Assembly (NCBI RefSeq): GCF_040954835.1
Contig: NC_090697.1
Coordinates: 40,360,788 to 40,424,787 of the forward strand
Source: Lepisosteus oculatus
Taxonomy: Eukaryota > Chordata > Actinopteri > Semionotiformes > Lepisosteidae
Direction: 5' to 3'
Length of the DNA stretch: 64,000 nt
Position numbers and translations under genes: made by a program. The notes under the pieces were generated by a model. The model was given only the letters and a program-made list of their open reading frames with translations, made no database searches and was not told the origin of the DNA. Below, piece after piece: positions 39,966 to 55,200 of the stretch; within the stretch, counting starts at the first letter, position 1; the number at the start of each line of letters is the position of its first letter.

Positions 39966-41245
39966 GAAATATTTTGATGTCACTGAATTCAGTGCTGAAC
40001 TTGCTGTAATAATACTGGTAAATAATTCACTGGAATAGATATGAATAAATTGTACCAAACTTTACGTTAGAGACAGTGCATCTAGAAATCTTGTATTTTC
40101 TTAGATTTTTTTGTATGCTGGATTTTTTTCCTTTGAAACAAGATTGCTCAAATTCCTTTTATTCAAACTTTTCAAAATATATTTTTCTACCTAATAGTTT
40201 CCCATGATTTTCAAATTTACACCAAAGCCTCAATAAATAAAGATGCTTCCACATTTTAATGTTGCTGCAATTTAAATGTAATTTGAACTCCATTTTGTTC
40301 CAATAATCCATTGAGTACAAGGAAGCAGGACAGTACTCATGTAGTATAATTTAAACTAGAAAGAGTTATATGTGGACATAATTATTCTAAGATTGAGACT
40401 ATACAATGGTTTGTTTATGTGAAGTTTGTGAGACTTGCAGAAAATACTACCAGTGATTAAGGTAACAGTAGTTAATTTGGCAGATGCAGTCTTCATTTAA
40501 TAAGGCCAGTTGTTCATTTTTTTCAGTAGATAGAAATGTATATATTTAATTTAAACTTTTTTTGAAGTTTTGCTAATTTTACTGTTTTTGCCATTTTCAC
40601 AAGAAGGCCAAAGAATGACCGTTTAAGAATTGTCATGCATCTTACATAATTCAAAAGGTTATTTAATTTTAAACCTAAATGTAAAAATAACTTGGATATG
40701 GATCCATCATAAGTGGGGAGAATTAAGGGAGAGTGGGAATGGGTAAGGGAGGATGAAAAATGAGTCTCCAACAGACATAAATCTGGGAGATGAATTCCAG
40801 GAGGAAAGTAGAAGACTACCTGTAAATGAATGGCGATTCTTAGCAAGTGATCCAAGTGTTATTGCAACGTGTATTTTGTCTTCAAGGGTACTTGGTTAAT
40901 AAAGTAATTCAATCTATAAACAACAACTTATAAAATACAACAATAAAAAAAACAATTATTCAAAGAATGTCTCAGTGCTCTGAAAATAATTCAGGTTGAA
41001 CAGTTGCCCTATACAGTACACCTTTTAATCATCTTCTACTTTAATCGAAGCATCTTTTTTCTTAGATTTTTTCAAAGGAGGAAAATGTAACCAGAGACAA
41101 TTGAACTAGAGCACTATTAGGCAAGTCTTCTAAGGTTTGATGGTAGTTCAAGCTATCCAGCCCAATTAATTTCTACAATAAGGGGTTGTAGTGAAAGCAT
41201 CACATAGTGTATTATACTTAATCATATAAAGAAAAATGAAACAGT
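39966..41245. other. Spacer between the convergent gzf1 and napb
   Basis: AT-rich. A 110-codon minus frame at 40523-40855 has no recognisable domain. No repeat was assigned. Confidence 0.45.
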
Positions 41246-43235
41246 GTTGATCTAATTTTATTATTGTACAGTTCAGAATAAACTGACATTGAATAATAGA
41301 TACAGAAGAGACCAGCCACTTAGTTTACATGTTTCAATTACATAACAGGTAACAACAAACTGATAGGCAGGTAGATTGTCTCTTTTCATTGATTTCTTTA
41401 TAACAGCTTTTGTTTCACTTCACAACATTTTGCACTACACATAGTGACAACATGCTATACATTTAAAGGTAAAACACTGGGTTGCTCTCTATAACAGATA
41501 ACACATTAATCCACAACACATTAAGACATTAAGTACATTAAACAGGTTATAGTTGACATTAATTCCTTTGCACCGACAACACCAAAAGGGATTTGTATGC
41601 ATTTTCTTTCACATCTGTGCAAAAATACTTTATAATTTCAGTAACAGAATTGCAAATCACTAAGCAGAAGCAAAAAAAAAAAATCATTGCTCTTCACAGT
41701 AAACAAAAGACCCATAAATATGTAACATCTATCACCAGAAAACAAATCTCATGTGGTAGAAATACATACTGTAATAATCAAAATAAGAATATCACAGTGG
41801 GAAGAAACACCAGGTTTAACATTTCAACTGTGGAGACTAGTAAACAAATAGATCAACTCTCATCTACCCATAGAGAAGAAACATTCCGGAATGTGTCCAC
41901 TAAAACCCATACACCCAGTACTAAAACTTAACTTTTGTTTAGGGTATACTTTATGGAAAAAAAAATATTAAATTGCTTGACACAGGACATTAACATCCTT
42001 TTCTAGTACTATTTTCTCATAGTACTATGTCACTTCTTACAATGAATCTTAAGTATTTCTTAAGATTTTAACCATTTAAACTGATTTTTCAACTTGGCAA
42101 TTTTTTTTTCTGGTAACATTCTGTGCTTCTCAATGCTTTAGCAATGAGTGCGTTATACAGTTACCTTTACAAACTACTGAATCAGTAATCTAATGTCCTG
42201 AATTTTCAGTAAAATATTTTGTTTTACACCAGATTTTAGATGTTCATGAATATCATACGCCCAAAAATATTTATATTCTTGGACATATCACAGAGTGTGA
42301 GTTGGTTTTAAAATGTAGTTGTTCTTGCAAAAACATTGATACCATGACTCTGGCATTTATATACGTTTGCACTCAAAGCTGCATTATTATGCTTTCACTA
42401 AAAATAATAATGACCAGTCATGAGTTACAGTTGTACTTGCTGTTGAAAGCCAGCTTTACTGATCCACATCATTTCTTCTTACTACAAATACCACAAAATG
42501 ATAACTTTTCTTTTATAACAATGATACAACAGTGAAATGTTTGCACTGAAAACAATAGGAACCAACATTGCGTGAAGAGCATGCAATTTTAGGATTCTCC
42601 GATCACATTTAAGTCAAAGGTACTGTTGTTGCTTATAACTTTCTAAATTCCTTGTTTTTCATCCTTTCAAATGAAACTACAAATAGACCATACTAAACAA
42701 TTCTAAAGTGAAAAGTAAAAATCAACTTCCCTTATCTACAGTGCTTTGTTCAACATAAAGACAAAACCTGTGTTCTTCATTTTAAATATATATTAAAATA
42801 TAAAATATACTGATTATTCCCACTCCAGCTATCAAATAATTACAACTGTACATCACGCAAGACTTGCACTAGTACCATATAATAACACCAGTAGTTATAT
42901 GAGAAGTGAAAAGCCTCCCAACATTTTTAAGTTTATTTTTGGAATGTCCTTTGTTTTAATTATTGTAAAACATTTTACACTACCCTAAAATGTAAAGGTA
43001 AGTTAAATGTATCCCACTGAAGAAAAGAAAAACGAGACGAAACTAGTTACATAACAGGGATTTGGACTTTTTTCGGACTATGTATTTCTGTTGAAAATAA
43101 AGATTAAAATGCAACGGATTTACTATAATTGCAGATGAGTACTGAAAATATTGTGAACTCCGAATTATTCACAGGCCACTGCACAAAGAAATAGGAATTA
43201 AAAGGTGGTGGCATGCCACAGGCTCTCCCAGCTTC
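41246..43235 (-). other. napb: Likely 3' UTR of napb
   Basis: About 2 kb after the napb stop codon (minus strand). Minus-strand AATAAA signals occur near 42932-42937 and near 41256-41262, and either could end the transcript. No coding content is supported. The exact end is uncertain. Confidence 0.4.
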
Positions 43236-46200
43236 TCACTTGAGGTCCCCTGCATCTCCCTGGATGGTCTTCTTGATACGAAGCAGCATAGTAGTCAGCC
43301 ACTGATCCAAGCGAGAGACAGAGTCAAATTCTTTCACCTGGAAGGGATTAACAATTGAAAAAACAGGGAAATTAAATTTAAGGGTACAACAATCGTCTCT
43401 CTAAAACAATTAAGTTCTAATGTGCTTAATTTAACTTAGCACACAAGGCTGTCTTGCAGTGCAGGTCCTTCAGAACTTGCCGTCCTTAAGGCATTATATG
43501 GTAGAGCACTGAGAGAATACTTTATAAAGGCTTTTCTAGAGATCATAATTAACTGTGACAAGTACATCCCAAAGTCAAAGGTTGGCTTCTATCAGGTTTC
43601 AGGTTTAAGGGGGAGGACAGCTATATTGCGTTAACTGATGCTGGTAAAGGTCTATATTATAGCACGTCTTACAGAAACAGGGTCCAGCTACCAAAACACT
43701 TTGGCAAATGAAATGGCTAGCTAGGGTGTAGGCACTTTAGGTTAATTATGCACCTAATACAGGCTACATGAGGTGTACTTGGGAAATATAAAACTTCATG
43801 AGATTTAAAAAAAAAAACTGACTAATTTCTTTCAAGTATCTTCTTTTATTACAGATTGCTGCTTTCTGTTTCCCCTAAAACCAATGGCCAGATTCCAATC
43901 TCTTTAGCTCCCTTTTCACATTTGCCTAACCCTATTCTTCCTTTTTCTTTTATGTTCCTACCCCTCCCCTTTGTGCCACAGTCCCGATCTCTTTCATCCT
44001 TCTTTTCACTTTCATTGTGGAATTAAACTCTTCTTTAAATAAATAATTCAATTTTCTAAAAATACACTCATAGGTAAGGAATCAGAATGTAAATTATTCA
44101 TTGCTGTATCAGCTGGATCTAAATGCAGTTCAGATATGAAGTCCAAATTCTGTTTCTAACAAAATTCAGCAGCTGCTGAAATACTGTGAACAGTGCCTTC
44201 TCCCTCTACAGCCTCCTTTACACACCTCAAATTGGTAATTATCAAAAACACACACACCAGGCCTGAGCTTTGATGTGAATAAAACTGTCAGGTATCCCAT
44301 TATGTACTTGGGTATTTAAAGAGTACATGAGTTCAGTCAACTCCTTTGGGATTAGCATTAGGCTTTAAGCTTGGGGGCATGTTTTGCCAGTGTAATATGA
44401 GTTTGTTGTGTCCTCTTAACGTTTAAGTGAATACCAATGTTCACTTAAATACAGCATATAATGTCTATTACATAGACAGAAACATTGCAAAATTGTATAG
44501 ATCCACAGGGGTATGTGACATACAGCTAATAACTACAGAATACCGCGTGTTAATCCCATTGAGGAGAAGATGATCTAAATCTTTCCTAACTGACTTTTGC
44601 ACTTGTTAACATTATCATGTCCTATAAAGCTCTTTCAATTTTATTGATTCTTTGCTTTCTTTAAAGGCTTTGACATCTATGTAATGATACTAAGAGAGTC
44701 TTGACCAGGTCATCATTGTAACTAATTTATCTTGTTAAATAAAGGATGATTACAAATAAACATACATCTTAAAGAATTAACAGTCATAAACCTGTTGCAA
44801 ACAAGTCAGAATTGTCATAAGATGTTCTAAAAAATGCAATAATACAGTGGATATCACACACTTATTGAAATTTAAGCTTTTGTTGATGAAAAGACTAAAA
44901 TCAAGACAAATCATGTCAGACCTTTTTCACTTTAAATAAGATCTTGTAACCAACAATATTTAAGTGAAAAACAAATGGATAATTTTTAGGAAAAATAACT
45001 TTGTTGCATAAGTCTGCACACACTTTATAAAGGGGGTTTTAACTGTGTTCAGAGTTAACCAATCACATTCAAAATCATGTACAAAGGTAATCTGCCCTCA
45101 TCTGACATCAACTGAAGTGATTCTGATAAGCCCTAAATAAAATCAGCTGTTCCTGTAGGATGTCCCTTAAAGATATATTGGTTGGTTCTTGGCAAAAAAA
45201 AAAAAACGTATCCTAAATGGTTAAACAAATCACTTAGGACAAATATAATTTATAATATGATTAAAAACAACAATAAGTTCATAATTCTGAACCTATTGAG
45301 GAAAAAAAAAGTTATTTCAACTAATTGCAAGCATAGATAAAATGGATATTATAATAATAATAATAAACTTTATTTTATATAGTGCCTTTAAAGGTGGCTT
45401 CTCAAAGCGCTTTACAGGATGACAATAACAATAAATAAGAAGACTACAACAATAAATAAGAAAATTTCACAAGACAGGACACAATTATAATTACAACAAT
45501 ACAACAATAACAATAGAGGAGACCGTGGAAGATGGTATTAAGAAGAGCAGAGGGGTGAAGAATGGAACCAGTTAAGTAAAGGCTTTTCTGAAAAGGAGGG
45601 TTTTGAGTCTGGATTTGAAGGAGTTTAGAGAAGGTGACTCTCTAATATCCTTGGGCAAAGAGATCCAGAGCTTGGGGGCATAGCAGGAGAAGGCCCTGTC
45701 GCCCATACAATGTAGACGGGCTTGGGGGACAGTAAGGAGGGCAGAATTTGAAGAGCGGAGGTTGCGAGGTGGGGAGTAGGGCGATAAAAGTTCAGACAGG
45801 TATTGAGGTGCCAAGCCATGTAAAGCCTTGTAGGTGAGCATGAGGATTTTAAAGTCTACGCGGAATTTGACCGGAAGCCAGTGCAAGGACTCCAGGATAG
45901 GAGTAATGTGAACACTTGCACTAGATCTGGTCAGGATTCTGGCTGCTGAATTTTGGACATACTGCAGCTTGTTCAGAGTAGATTTAGATACCCCAGGGAG
46001 CAGAGCATTGCAGTAGTCAATTCGAGAGAATACAAATATGTTGATCAGCTTTTCAGCCACAGTTAATGATAGCATAGGGCGTAGTCTTGCGATATTTCTA
46101 AGGTGAAAAAAAGATGTTTTGACAGTATGCTGTACATGTGGGTCGAATGTTAAGCCAGAATCGAATATAACCCCAAGGTTTTTCAATTTTGATTGGAGCT

Positions 46201-49200
46201 CAAGTACAGAGCCATCTACAGACAGGGTTACAGGACTGGCTTTACGAAGTTGATGGGGGGTACCAATAAGCATGACTTCAGTCTTGTCACAGTTAAGATG
46301 AAGGAAGTTTTGAGTCATCCAAATTTTTATGTCAGAGATGCAATTAGATAGAATAGAGACAGCCACATCAGTGTCGGGTTTGGTATGGATGTATATTTGA
46401 GTATCGTCAGCGTAAAAATGAAAGCTGAGGCCATGTGATCTTAAAAGCTGACCAAGTGGGAACATGTAAATGCTGAAGAGCAAGGGGCCCAGTATTGAGC
46501 CCTGAGGGACACCAGACTTGACAAGACCAATTTCAGACCTGTACCCATTGAGAGAGACAAAGTGACAGCGATCAGTGAGGTAAGACTTAAACCATTTGAG
46601 GGCAGTGTCAGAGACTCCAAACACAGTCTCGAGACGAGAAAGCAAGATGTTATGGTCAACAGTGTCAAAGGCAGCACTGAGATCAAGAAGGATGAGTATG
46701 GAAAGAGAACCAGAATCAGAAGCTATTAGGAGATCGTTGGTGACTTTGACTAGGGCGGTTTCTGTGCTGTGAAGTTGATGGAAGCCAGATTGGAGGGGTT
46801 CGAAAAGGTTGTTTGTCATGAGGTGGTTATGTAACTGAAGTGTGACAGCACGTTCTAGAATTTTAGAGAGAAAGGGTAAGTTGGAGATGGGGCGAAAATT
46901 GTTAAGATTGTCGAGAGCCATGTTAGGCTTCTTTGGCACTGGGGTAATAGCAGCAGTTTTGAGGACCGTTGGTACAATGCCGGTGCTCAAGGATTCATGT
47001 ATTATATTGAGGACAATGGGACAGAGAGAAGAGAAACAGGACTGGAATAAAGTGGTGGGAATGGGATCTAAAATAGATGTGGTGGGTTTCATGCGCGTAA
47101 CTAGTTTGTTTAGGGATGCTGAGTCAAGAAGAGAGAAGCTGGAGAGACGGGAACCAGAGAAGTTGGATGAGGAGGGAGGAGGTGTGGAAATTATATCCGT
47201 AGTGGAGAGAATGTGATGCCGGATGTTGTCAATCTTAGAACTAAAGAAATCTAAGAATGTTAGAATAATTATTAGGAGATTGAAAGTAATACTACAATGG
47301 AGGTTAGAATACATAAAAGTTATTTCAGTATTCAGTACTACACCAAAAAAAAATGAATGGTAAATGGTAAAAAAACATACACAATGAGATATGGTGTATT
47401 TAGATTTCCAGAAGGCTTCTGACAGAATTCCCCACATACGAACAATTTTCAAATTCCAGTCCATTGAAATGAGAAACACTGCTTGAATCTGTTACTTATA
47501 AAAAGGAGTTTTTACTGGCATATCACTTAATTCTTATAAAGTGGAGGGCGAATAAAAAGCAACCAAAATGTTAGGAGCACAGGATTTCTGTTACAACCTT
47601 TGTGATACAGTAATGCCATAAATCCTTTGATAAAGCCAACATCACATTTTGCATGATCTGTGAAAGGGCCTCTTATCTGAACATTAAATTTACTCATGGA
47701 AACAGACATATATACACACAATTATATGCCAGGTGGCACGTAATTATTGCAGATAAGAAAATAACCTTAGAAACAAGAACAATTTTGGTATCACAGATGG
47801 ATGGGATTTTTTGTAAACTAAAAAATATATATATTTCTTACTGCTTCTGTGAAAGCTTCACTGTTCTGCTCTTCGTGTGCTTCAAGAAGTTTCTGTTGGG
47901 AAGAAAGCTCAGGTAAATTTTCAGGCAGAAAAGAGCAGTCTTCCTAATACCTTTATAGAGAAAAGCAATGTAAGATTAAAGTGGGAACATCGCTTATTAT
48001 TCTGCTATTGCTGTTGTATAGGGCACGGTTATTTATTTTTCATCTTCAGTCATTCATTTTCAACAGAATTATAAATTCCAAATACAATGCATTCGGTACA
48101 TAGCAAGAGAATATACAGTAACCACTGTATAAATCAGCTGAGCCAGATGATTAGTAACAGAGATCTGTAATAATTCCCCTTGAGACAAAAAAAATGTAAG
48201 GTTTCCAAAACGAACACAGTACAAAACACCTTTACAGTCAGGTCGTATCCTGAAACATGAATAGTTATTTATAAATTACACACAAGGGATTTAAATATCA
48301 AAGAATAACCACAGTATGACTCACAACAGTCTTTTAAAAAAATGTGAATCAAATTATTTTATATTAATCTGATTAGGAATAACCCATCACTTATGGCTCA
48401 ATAAAACACTTTACTGTTTGAGGAAAAAAAAGTCCCATGCAGACACAATTTTCTAACATACCCCTTGTTTTAGAAAATGACAAGGTGTCTTACAGGATTT
48501 GCAGGCAGGTTCTAGGCGTTGCTGTTGCACTGAAAGCTGAGTGAGCCTTTGTCAATTAAAAATGTGGTGACCAGGGTAAAACTCTCAGTCTACTGTGCAC
48601 CGTCGCAAGGTCAAATCAAGGTAAAATTCAGAAAATAACATTACTCAATATTAATAATCAATCCAACAACACCTGGCTCCCAGAGCTCAGCCTTTGTTCC
48701 GAGTAATAGCCTCTACTGTCGGATCGAAATGAATTTCTGCGCTAATTTAAAATAGAAACCTTTACTCTGTATTCACTGACTTTTCTTTATGAAAGCCCCA
48801 CATTTTCTGCCCCATGCCATATTTACAGAACCAAATTCTGTAAACTGCAATTACAGTTCTTTGGAGAAAACTAAGATTTTAGGCCTGCTTCAGAACACAA
48901 GGTTAAACTACAACATACAGAACCCAGCGAGATAACAGAGATATCCTGGACAGAGGAAAATGCTATAGACAGAATAGCACTGAACTGTCAGGACCAGAAA
49001 ACATTATCTTCAGAATTACCTCATAATCTATATCAACATTAAAGGAATTAATGCTGAGAAAAAAATGGAGTCAAGTTGATAACTTACATACCTTCAACAG
49101 CTTACATTCTCTTGAATCGGAAAATGCTGGAAACATTTCCTCATATTTCTCAACTGCAAGCTAGATTAAAAAAAAATACAACAGAAAAGCAAAAACATCA

Positions 49201-52200
49201 GTGCCATAATGTCAAAGCTATTGTACCTGTACATTTGTTGTTCTAAACTTCAAAGAGAATAACTGCAAGATAAGCCTTTAAATTATTTTATGTTAACAAA
49301 CATTAATTTATGTTTATGATTTGCAAGCATAGCTTTTCTTAATTATAAAACTGCATCTGATGGTTCTATTACTTGATCAGGTGTACTCAATTCCATTCTT
49401 CATTCAGATACTTGGCAAATATATAGCATATATATATATAATATATATTTTTAGTTTGTAATTAAAATTAAAGCTGGGGTCTATATTTTAAAGAAATATC
49501 ATACAATGTTTGAATTAAAGCTGATTCATTGATCTGTCCCAAAATGCACTGATAGCAGTTACATTTATACAAACCTTTGCATTTAATTCATCGACAATAA
49601 AATGACACAATGCAGCCTTAAAGAAGTATTCTTTTGCACTGTATTTCAGTAAAGGGTTGTCCATGGTATTAGTGCCAACCTATGGGGAAAAAAAGATGAA
49701 TTAAACTCATTGTGGATTTGTTTTTACTTTGCATTTGGAAAATATTAATTATAAGCTTTGCAAAGCATACAAACCTGTTCATAGATTTCAACTGCCTTCT
49801 GATACTGCTCGAGTTGTGCACTGTATGAAGCCACCTTAAGCAGACACTTATTAGCAGAACTAAAACAAAATAAAAAAAAAACATTTTAGTCTGTTTCAGA
49901 ATTTTCAGAACAGGATACTTTTATTAAGTAAAACCAGGTTATTGTATCATGTTTCCAAACTGATAGTTTAAGAACTGCTCTGTGAACATCAAGCAAACTA
50001 GTTCCTCCGGATAATCTCAACAGGAGTGAGGGTTTGTCCCTCAGTTTAAAGTCCATTTTTTGGTAAAATGTGCCAAAATAAGATCTGTATAAGTTCTTAT
50101 ATTCACTGGAACTTGTTTTCACCCATAAATATCATCCTGTTGTATGTATCACAAAATGAAAACTATTTTTCCTTATTATTCATCCATTATAGAAGCACAG
50201 TTTCCTCAACTGGAAGTATGTATGATTACTGCTTTGTGAACAAAGCTTTATGTCAGCTGCTCATAAAGCAAAAAAAAACAAGGAAGTTTACTTGGCCTTA
50301 CCTATTAGACTCTTCTCCTTTGTAATAATCTGCTGCCTGTTCATAGTGTGCAATCGCCTACATGAAAATTAAAGAATGAGACAGAAATTAATACCTGTAC
50401 TTTAATTTTGTAGTGATTTTGACTTCTTAACGATTGCGACTGCACGCAGCAGACATGTCGCAGCATTGTAAGTCCAAAACCTATACATACCTTTTCAATA
50501 TCCACCAGCTCAGACTCATAGACCTCAGCAATCGTGATATGATGTTTAGCTGCAATAGTGAATCTTCCCTATGAATGTGAAAGAAATTTTTCAATGAGAA
50601 GACTTGGAATCTACTAATCAGGCACCACAGCACAACAAATCCAATAATCCAGCAACTGTTGTCTCTCTTCATTGAGTAGGAGATTCTTACCATATCTGTG
50701 TATATATCGATGGCTGCATTTAGGCAGCTGATAGCCTCTTTTGGGTGCATTTGGAAAAAGGAAGGAAAAGGTAAATACAAAGGTAAACATATGAGTTTGG
50801 AAAACCCTCAAGATAAACCACAGTTCTCCTGGTAATATTGAGCTACACAGCTGAAAAACTGTAGACTCTATCCAACCTTGCATTACCATCATAGATATTG
50901 CTGCTAGCAAACATAACTTCAAAATTCTACATTTAAACTTGCAATGAACACATTTTAATAGGATTCCTCACAGTATTAAGTGATAAGTCATAGTTTAAAG
51001 CATTTAAAATGTTTAAACACTGAAATCTCTTCAGCTTCCCTAGATAAACAACCACCATTACAATAAATAAATTCCCCAATTTAGTTTAATTTCTCACATG
51101 TTACAAACATTGTAACATGTTTTACATAATGTTCGGGTCAAGTTTAAATGTGAAATAATTTGTCATAGAATTAAGATAAACAGATAAAGATAAATAAGAA
51201 ATTATGGTTCAGAACTCAAAAGTGAAAATATAAAGCACAGAAAACAGAAACAAAAAGCCTAATGATAAAATGGAAACATTTTTAAAAATAAGAATTAGTT
51301 CTAGAATTAGTGATATGTAGTTTTATTTAAACCTGTTGTATTTCTACATATTAAAGGTGACAATTTGCAAAGTTCTGATACAGAAAATACAGAAATAAAA
51401 AAATACAGAAAACTCAAACTCAAGAGACAATCATGGAAACATCAGAACAAAGGGACTAATTTGTTCTAAACGTCTTTTAAGACATCAGTTTTTCTACTAT
51501 AGACAAGATTTGAGTTTTTTATAAATTATTTTGTTATTACAATGAACCACACAAATTATATATTATATAAGCTAAATATTCCCCATTATCTTAGGATAAC
51601 TCAGAATATCATATATAACTTATACTTTTAAGTCCAATATTGATTATGACATAAAACAAATATTTTATTTCTTAAATTGCTCAAATAATACATAATATAT
51701 TTTGTAAAGGATTTAAAATTGCTACATATAGTACATCCTAAAAGGTAAATGAAAAAGGATTTATCACTTCAAATACATTTTAGAGAGAAAACTCATAGCT
51801 TTTTGAAATTGTAGCTGTTTTCTTTTAAGCTAATAATAAGTAGCCTTTTAGCTTCACAGATGGGCAGAGGGAGAATTTTAATGAGAAATACCTAAAAATT
51901 TGTCAATTAGACTTGACTGGCAAACATAATGGATTAGGTAAACACTTTTTACTATACCATGTATGTCTTACATTGTTACAAACCGCAATGTAGCTTGCAA
52001 TTGCAATTACAATATGAATTAATAATTTTTTGGGTTGTCTTCTTACAACTCAAAAGTTGTATTAATAAAAATAAAAGCTTTTAGAATAATAGAAAGCTCT
52101 AGTGGAGGTGTGAACTGTTGATGCCGTCATATGCTATAACACCTGATTATGTAAGTATTTTGTAAGTATACAAGTATTCTGCACTATTAAATACAAAAAA

Positions 52201-55200
52201 CTATTATAAATAAAGAGTATAAAGATGTTGATTAACTCAGTTAATATAACCATCTGTGGTTGTGTGCTATTTCAGGCTACTACTTCACTGCCTACTAAAG
52301 CTGTACTTATTACAGAATTGTATTAGTTCTGTTAGATGTTGTTTAACATGACTTTTTAACACTAATGTATTTGGCTGACACTTTTATCCAAAGTGACTTA
52401 AATTAGTACCTATTTATACAGCTGGGTATTCTACTGGAGCAACAGAAGATTTTGAGCAAGGGTACAAACTCCAGTGTCCCACCCAGAGATAAACCCAGAA
52501 CCTGCTCCACACTGCTCAGTACACGCTTAAACTACATAGCATGAATGTAAAAGAGGCCCGTAGAAACATTTTGAAAACAATTTTTGCAATTTTAATATCT
52601 CTTTACCAAGTTAATATAGTTAAATTATTAAAAATAATATACTTATTGTCCATTTGTCAGCTGAGGGCTAATCATAACACTTTAACAGTACATATAGAAT
52701 GACAGCCTTCGGTCCATCTGATTCATTAAAGATAATGTTTGGTTAAAGCCTGGAAAGATCTACACTGTTGGTGGTTGTTTGGCAGTTGATGCTTAAATAA
52801 GTAAACACATGAATATTTTACCATTTTTACCACTGACTGTATTGGATTTGCCTTTAGAATGATAAACATTTGTTTTCATTATGTGACTGCAGTGCCCCCG
52901 TTTGATCTTTAGACTCATCTAGTTTGACACGGACATATCTTCTCAAAAAACAGTGGAGAATATAATGATATGGTGAGATCTGTAAACAACACATAACTGT
53001 TTCCAAACAAAAGAATATTCTGCATTTTCTTTTCATGCAATGGACCTTTAATCTTGTCTTTTGTTGATTCAGTTTTTTAGTTAAAAAGACAAAACTTTTT
53101 AATTTCTGAATTAAACTGCAAACTGCTTTATACGTTTCTCAGAGAAGTGATGCCGATCACTAATTACAGATCCCGTTTAATCAGCATTTCAGCCCTGCGG
53201 CATACCAACTAGCATACGTTTACAGTGGCACATTTATTTTCACCAGTTGCTGAACAAATTGTTTTGACAATATTCTTTTCAACAGTATAGAGATCTGCAG
53301 AATCTGTTCCTAGTTTGTGCTGGATTTCTGCTCTGCCACCTCTCATTAGAAGACCCAGTCTTTTGGCAAAGCACAGTTTGCCACTGTCTGTGGAGTGGCG
53401 TTGTGTGGCTCTGAGCCTCTGAGCGACTGTAATCACATCCTGGAGAGGGCACAGCAAAGCTTGTGATATGCGGTATGCTTGACACCCCCAAGGTAACTAG
53501 TGATTTTAAGAATTATCAGTTTACATATAATCATCTTTTTTTCAGGTATATACACACGAAAGAATTCTTAGCCAGTCTACAAAAACAATAGTTTGCCTCT
53601 GTTCATCTGTTTTTCTTCATTCAGTCACCACCTTAATTTAATTGCATGTCACCATTTTGGCTTCCACACACCATAGTCTAAAGGAGGTTAGTGAAAATTT
53701 TACAACCTTCAACAATTGAGACTTGTAATTTATTATAAATATGCTGTTTTATCAGTGATTTTAAACTACCACCTCAGAGAAAACCTGTCTGAAACTGGTT
53801 TAAGGTAAAACAAAAACCCACATACACCATAACAGACGTAGGCCCTCATAATCTAGCCAATGCTCCAAACATTGTTTAGAATCTTTTTGTAATTCAGTGA
53901 TAACCAATTTATTGAGCTCTCAGCATCTGCTTCTGCTACTAATAAACAATAATCAAAATAATTGTTTGCATTAAACATAAAGAGGAAATAATACAATTTC
54001 CTACCTTGAGGATCAGCCTTCTTGTAAGCATTGCCAGCATCTACAAAGCTGGTGGCAGCGTCATGTTTGCTCTGGAGCTGCATATGCAGCTTGGCAGCCT
54101 GACAGAAGGCATTTCCTGCACCTTTGGATAAAGGTGAAATACTCCATTAAGACAGATTCATAATGACTAATACAAAGTGAAAAACAAAATTGTTGCTTTA
54201 CAAGAAGGAAAGAGTAAAATAGAGAAGGTCTTTGTGGGTTTTTAACTCCAACATCGTAAAAATATATAGAATTATATAGAATATAGAGTTTCCATATTTT
54301 AATCTTCAACTCTTCTAAGGGTTAATTTAAGAGTATAAATGACCTGTTGAATTCTAGTAGACAAACATCGTGCTTTTAAAACTATGCACTGCAAATGTAT
54401 TAAATGATAAAATGATCCTTAACAAAATACTTTCTCCAGGCTTTGTGGTCTGGATCACAAAATTGTCCAGGTCTTCAATACAATCATTTTTTTTTACCAT
54501 ATCTTCTATTGTCTCCTATGTATCTCTACTTCAGGCACGTGCACTCAGGTCATAAATTGAAACTTACTCTAGATGTCACTAATTGCAACCTGGAATAAGC
54601 CATTACTCAATACACAGAGGCCGAGAGAATATACAACTTCTGCTGTTAATTCGAATGGAAGTATCTCTTGACAGCTCTCAGAAAAGCACATAAGAACTAA
54701 AACAAAAGAAATGAAACAAAACTGTAAACAAAAATGAAAGACTTTCAGATAACTTACCATTCCAGTTCTTAGCCATCTTGAACATGTTAGCTGCTCTGGC
54801 ATACATATCACAAGCTTCTTCAATTTTAGAGTTTCCTCTGAAATTAAGAATATAAAATGCATGTAACATTAATCTCAGATGAAAAGTATTAATAAATTAA
54901 TAAGCAATACTAATACACATGATAACAAGGACCCTTAATTAAACCCTTAAGAAGTTAACCTATTTTAAATAGTATTTAACAACAAATTCTCATTGACCGT
55001 GCTGACCATAATGCTATCAGTGTAATCAATGAAAGGCTTATACTACTGCTGCACAGGAAACAAAGCAGTTAAAGAAAACAATGATCAACAAAATGTAAAT
55101 AACAAATGGACATAATAGGATGTGGCGGTATTAACAAATACAAATATTATGCAGAAAAGATGTTACAAAACTGAAACCACCCTCAGTGGATAGTTTCATC

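Noticed and set aside
47258-47479. The first 75 or so codons of the long LINE frame as part of the LINE protein
   Set aside because: Similarity to L2 begins only near 47257. The preceding codons translate intron DNA and even overlap an opposite-strand CR1 scrap.
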